Assembly (NCBI GenBank): GCA_903877935.1
Contig: CAIRGA010000062.1
Span: forward strand, 1-36,662
Reading direction: 5' to 3'
DNA from: an uncultured Hyphomicrobiales bacterium
GTDB lineage: Bacteria; Pseudomonadota; Alphaproteobacteria; Rhizobiales; Beijerinckiaceae
Length of the DNA: 36,662 nucleotides
Under the pieces are notes generated by a model that worked only from the letters and a program-made list of their open reading frames with translations, was not told where the DNA came from and made no database searches. The translations under genes were made by a program, and so were the position numbers. Shown here in pieces: positions 35,921-36,662 of the stretch. Positions within the stretch are counted from its first letter, which is position 1; every line of letters starts with the position of its first letter.

Positions 35921-35984
35921 TTCCAATTTTTTTCCCAATGAATTATTTGGGATTACGTCAGACTGCAGTAAGCTAATAAAATTA

Positions 35985-36662
35985 GGGGCTGACATAGCTA
36001 AGGTTGAAGTATTCATACTTTGACCCACTCGGCGAGCGTCTTCAAGAGGTTGCTAGCTGGTCGATGATTGAACCGCCATTCGCACTCTTTTAGAAACAGA
36101 TGGAAGTGGACCTTCGGTATACCGTTATAGCGGCGCATATGTCGCTTAGCCTGGTTCCAAAAGTTCTCTATGCCGTTTATATGGCTTTTTTCTTCGACGA
36201 ATGTTTCCGAATGATTGATCCGGACGTGGTGGAACTCCGAGACATCCAACACATCGTAGGATCTGAAGCTATCGGTATAAACGATGCTGTCAGGTTGGAT
36301 GCGGTCTCGAATAATTCCCATTAAAGTCTGGGCTTTAGCGTCCTCGATCATCATCGCATAGACCCTGCCACCACGCTTGAGGAGACCGAAGACTGGCACT
36401 TTACCGGCTGCACCTCTCCCTCGCTTGCCCTTTCGAACGCCGCCGAAATAGCTCTCATCAACTTCAATCTCACCGGCGAGAAAGGGAGCCTCTGCCGCCA
36501 TTTTCTCAGCGATAATTTCACGCAGTTTGTGGAAAAAGAGGATCGCCGTGTTCCGATTAACGCCCGCCAGTTCAGCAGCCGTTCGTGCCGAAACACCAGC
36601 TACAAACTGCTCAAGTAACTTCTTTTGAATACTTGGAAGAAGCCTGCTTTTTCGTCTTTGTC
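35985..36662 (-). mobile_element. IS1595-family-like insertion sequence, cut by the window edge
   Basis: Transposase on the minus strand plus putative terminal sequence GGGGCTGACATAGCTAAG starting at 35985; the other end lies outside the window. Confidence 0.75.
36013..36662 (-). CDS. IS1595-family transposase (IS1016/ISSod11-like), partial at the 5' end
   Basis: The frame stays open to the window edge: QRRKSRLLPSIQKKLLEQFVAGVSARTAAELAGVNRNTAILFFHKLREIIAEKMAAEAPFLAGEIEVDESYFGGVRKGKRGRGAAGKVPVFGLL...HINGIENFWNQAKRHMRRYNG. ORF 36013..36501 is only the post-ATG part. Confidence 0.88.
   Translation of the reverse strand, partial: QRRKSRLLPSIQKKLLEQFVAGVSARTAAELAGVNRNTAILFFHKLREIIAEKMAAEAPFLAGEIEVDESYFGGVRKGKRGRGAAGKVPVFGLLKRGGRVYAMMIEDAKAQTLMGIIRDRIQPDSIVYTDSFRSYDVLDVSEFHHVRINHSETFVEEKSHINGIENFWNQAKRHMRRYNGIPKVHFHLFLKECEWRFNHRPASNLLKTLAEWVKV

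Noticed and set aside
36351-36596. Separate 81-aa minus-strand ORF near the window end
   Set aside because: It is another frame of the IS1595-type transposase region; the real transposase frame reads through to the window edge.
1-36662. CRISPR arrays, tRNA or rRNA genes, prophage genes, toxin-antitoxin pairs, classical anti-phage defence genes
   Set aside because: I looked for regularly spaced repeats, tRNA-like and rRNA-like stretches and hallmark proteins, and saw none I could support by eye.

Overview
Alphaproteobacterial-type chromosomal window with about 26 supportable protein-coding genes; I saw no rRNA, tRNA or CRISPR array. Left third (0-12.8 kb): housekeeping genes (M24 peptidase-fold protein, prs, DUF1285, NUDIX CoA pyrophosphatase, CCA tRNA nucleotidyltransferase), a MoxR / DUF58 / BatA-DUF4159 / VWA-like membrane protein operon, and a GNAT acetyltransferase. 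Middle (13-25 kb): amine/betaine catabolism genes (aldehyde dehydrogenase, enolase-superfamily enzyme with a K-x-R motif, LysR regulator, two FAD amine oxidoreductases, MttB-family methyltransferase without pyrrolysine, RACo-like ASKHA protein with no N-terminal ferredoxin domain, betaine-homocysteine methyltransferase). Right part (25-36.7 kb): metallophosphoesterase, MbfA ferritin-like/VIT protein with an ICE/Irr-like palindrome, complete soxBDAG sarcosine oxidase operon, AT-rich luxR-luxI quorum-sensing pair, a lone modB, and an IS1595-type transposase at the window edge. Most notable: a possible stepwise glycine betaine to glycine N-demethylation gene set in one window; a ferredoxin-less RACo-like activator translationally coupled to BHMT with no corrinoid protein beside it; a possible pseudoknotted leader upstream of that operon; a luxRI pair next to soxBDAG with dyads that could be lux boxes; and several intergenic palindromic repeats. 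All family calls come from motif recognition by eye; no database search was run.
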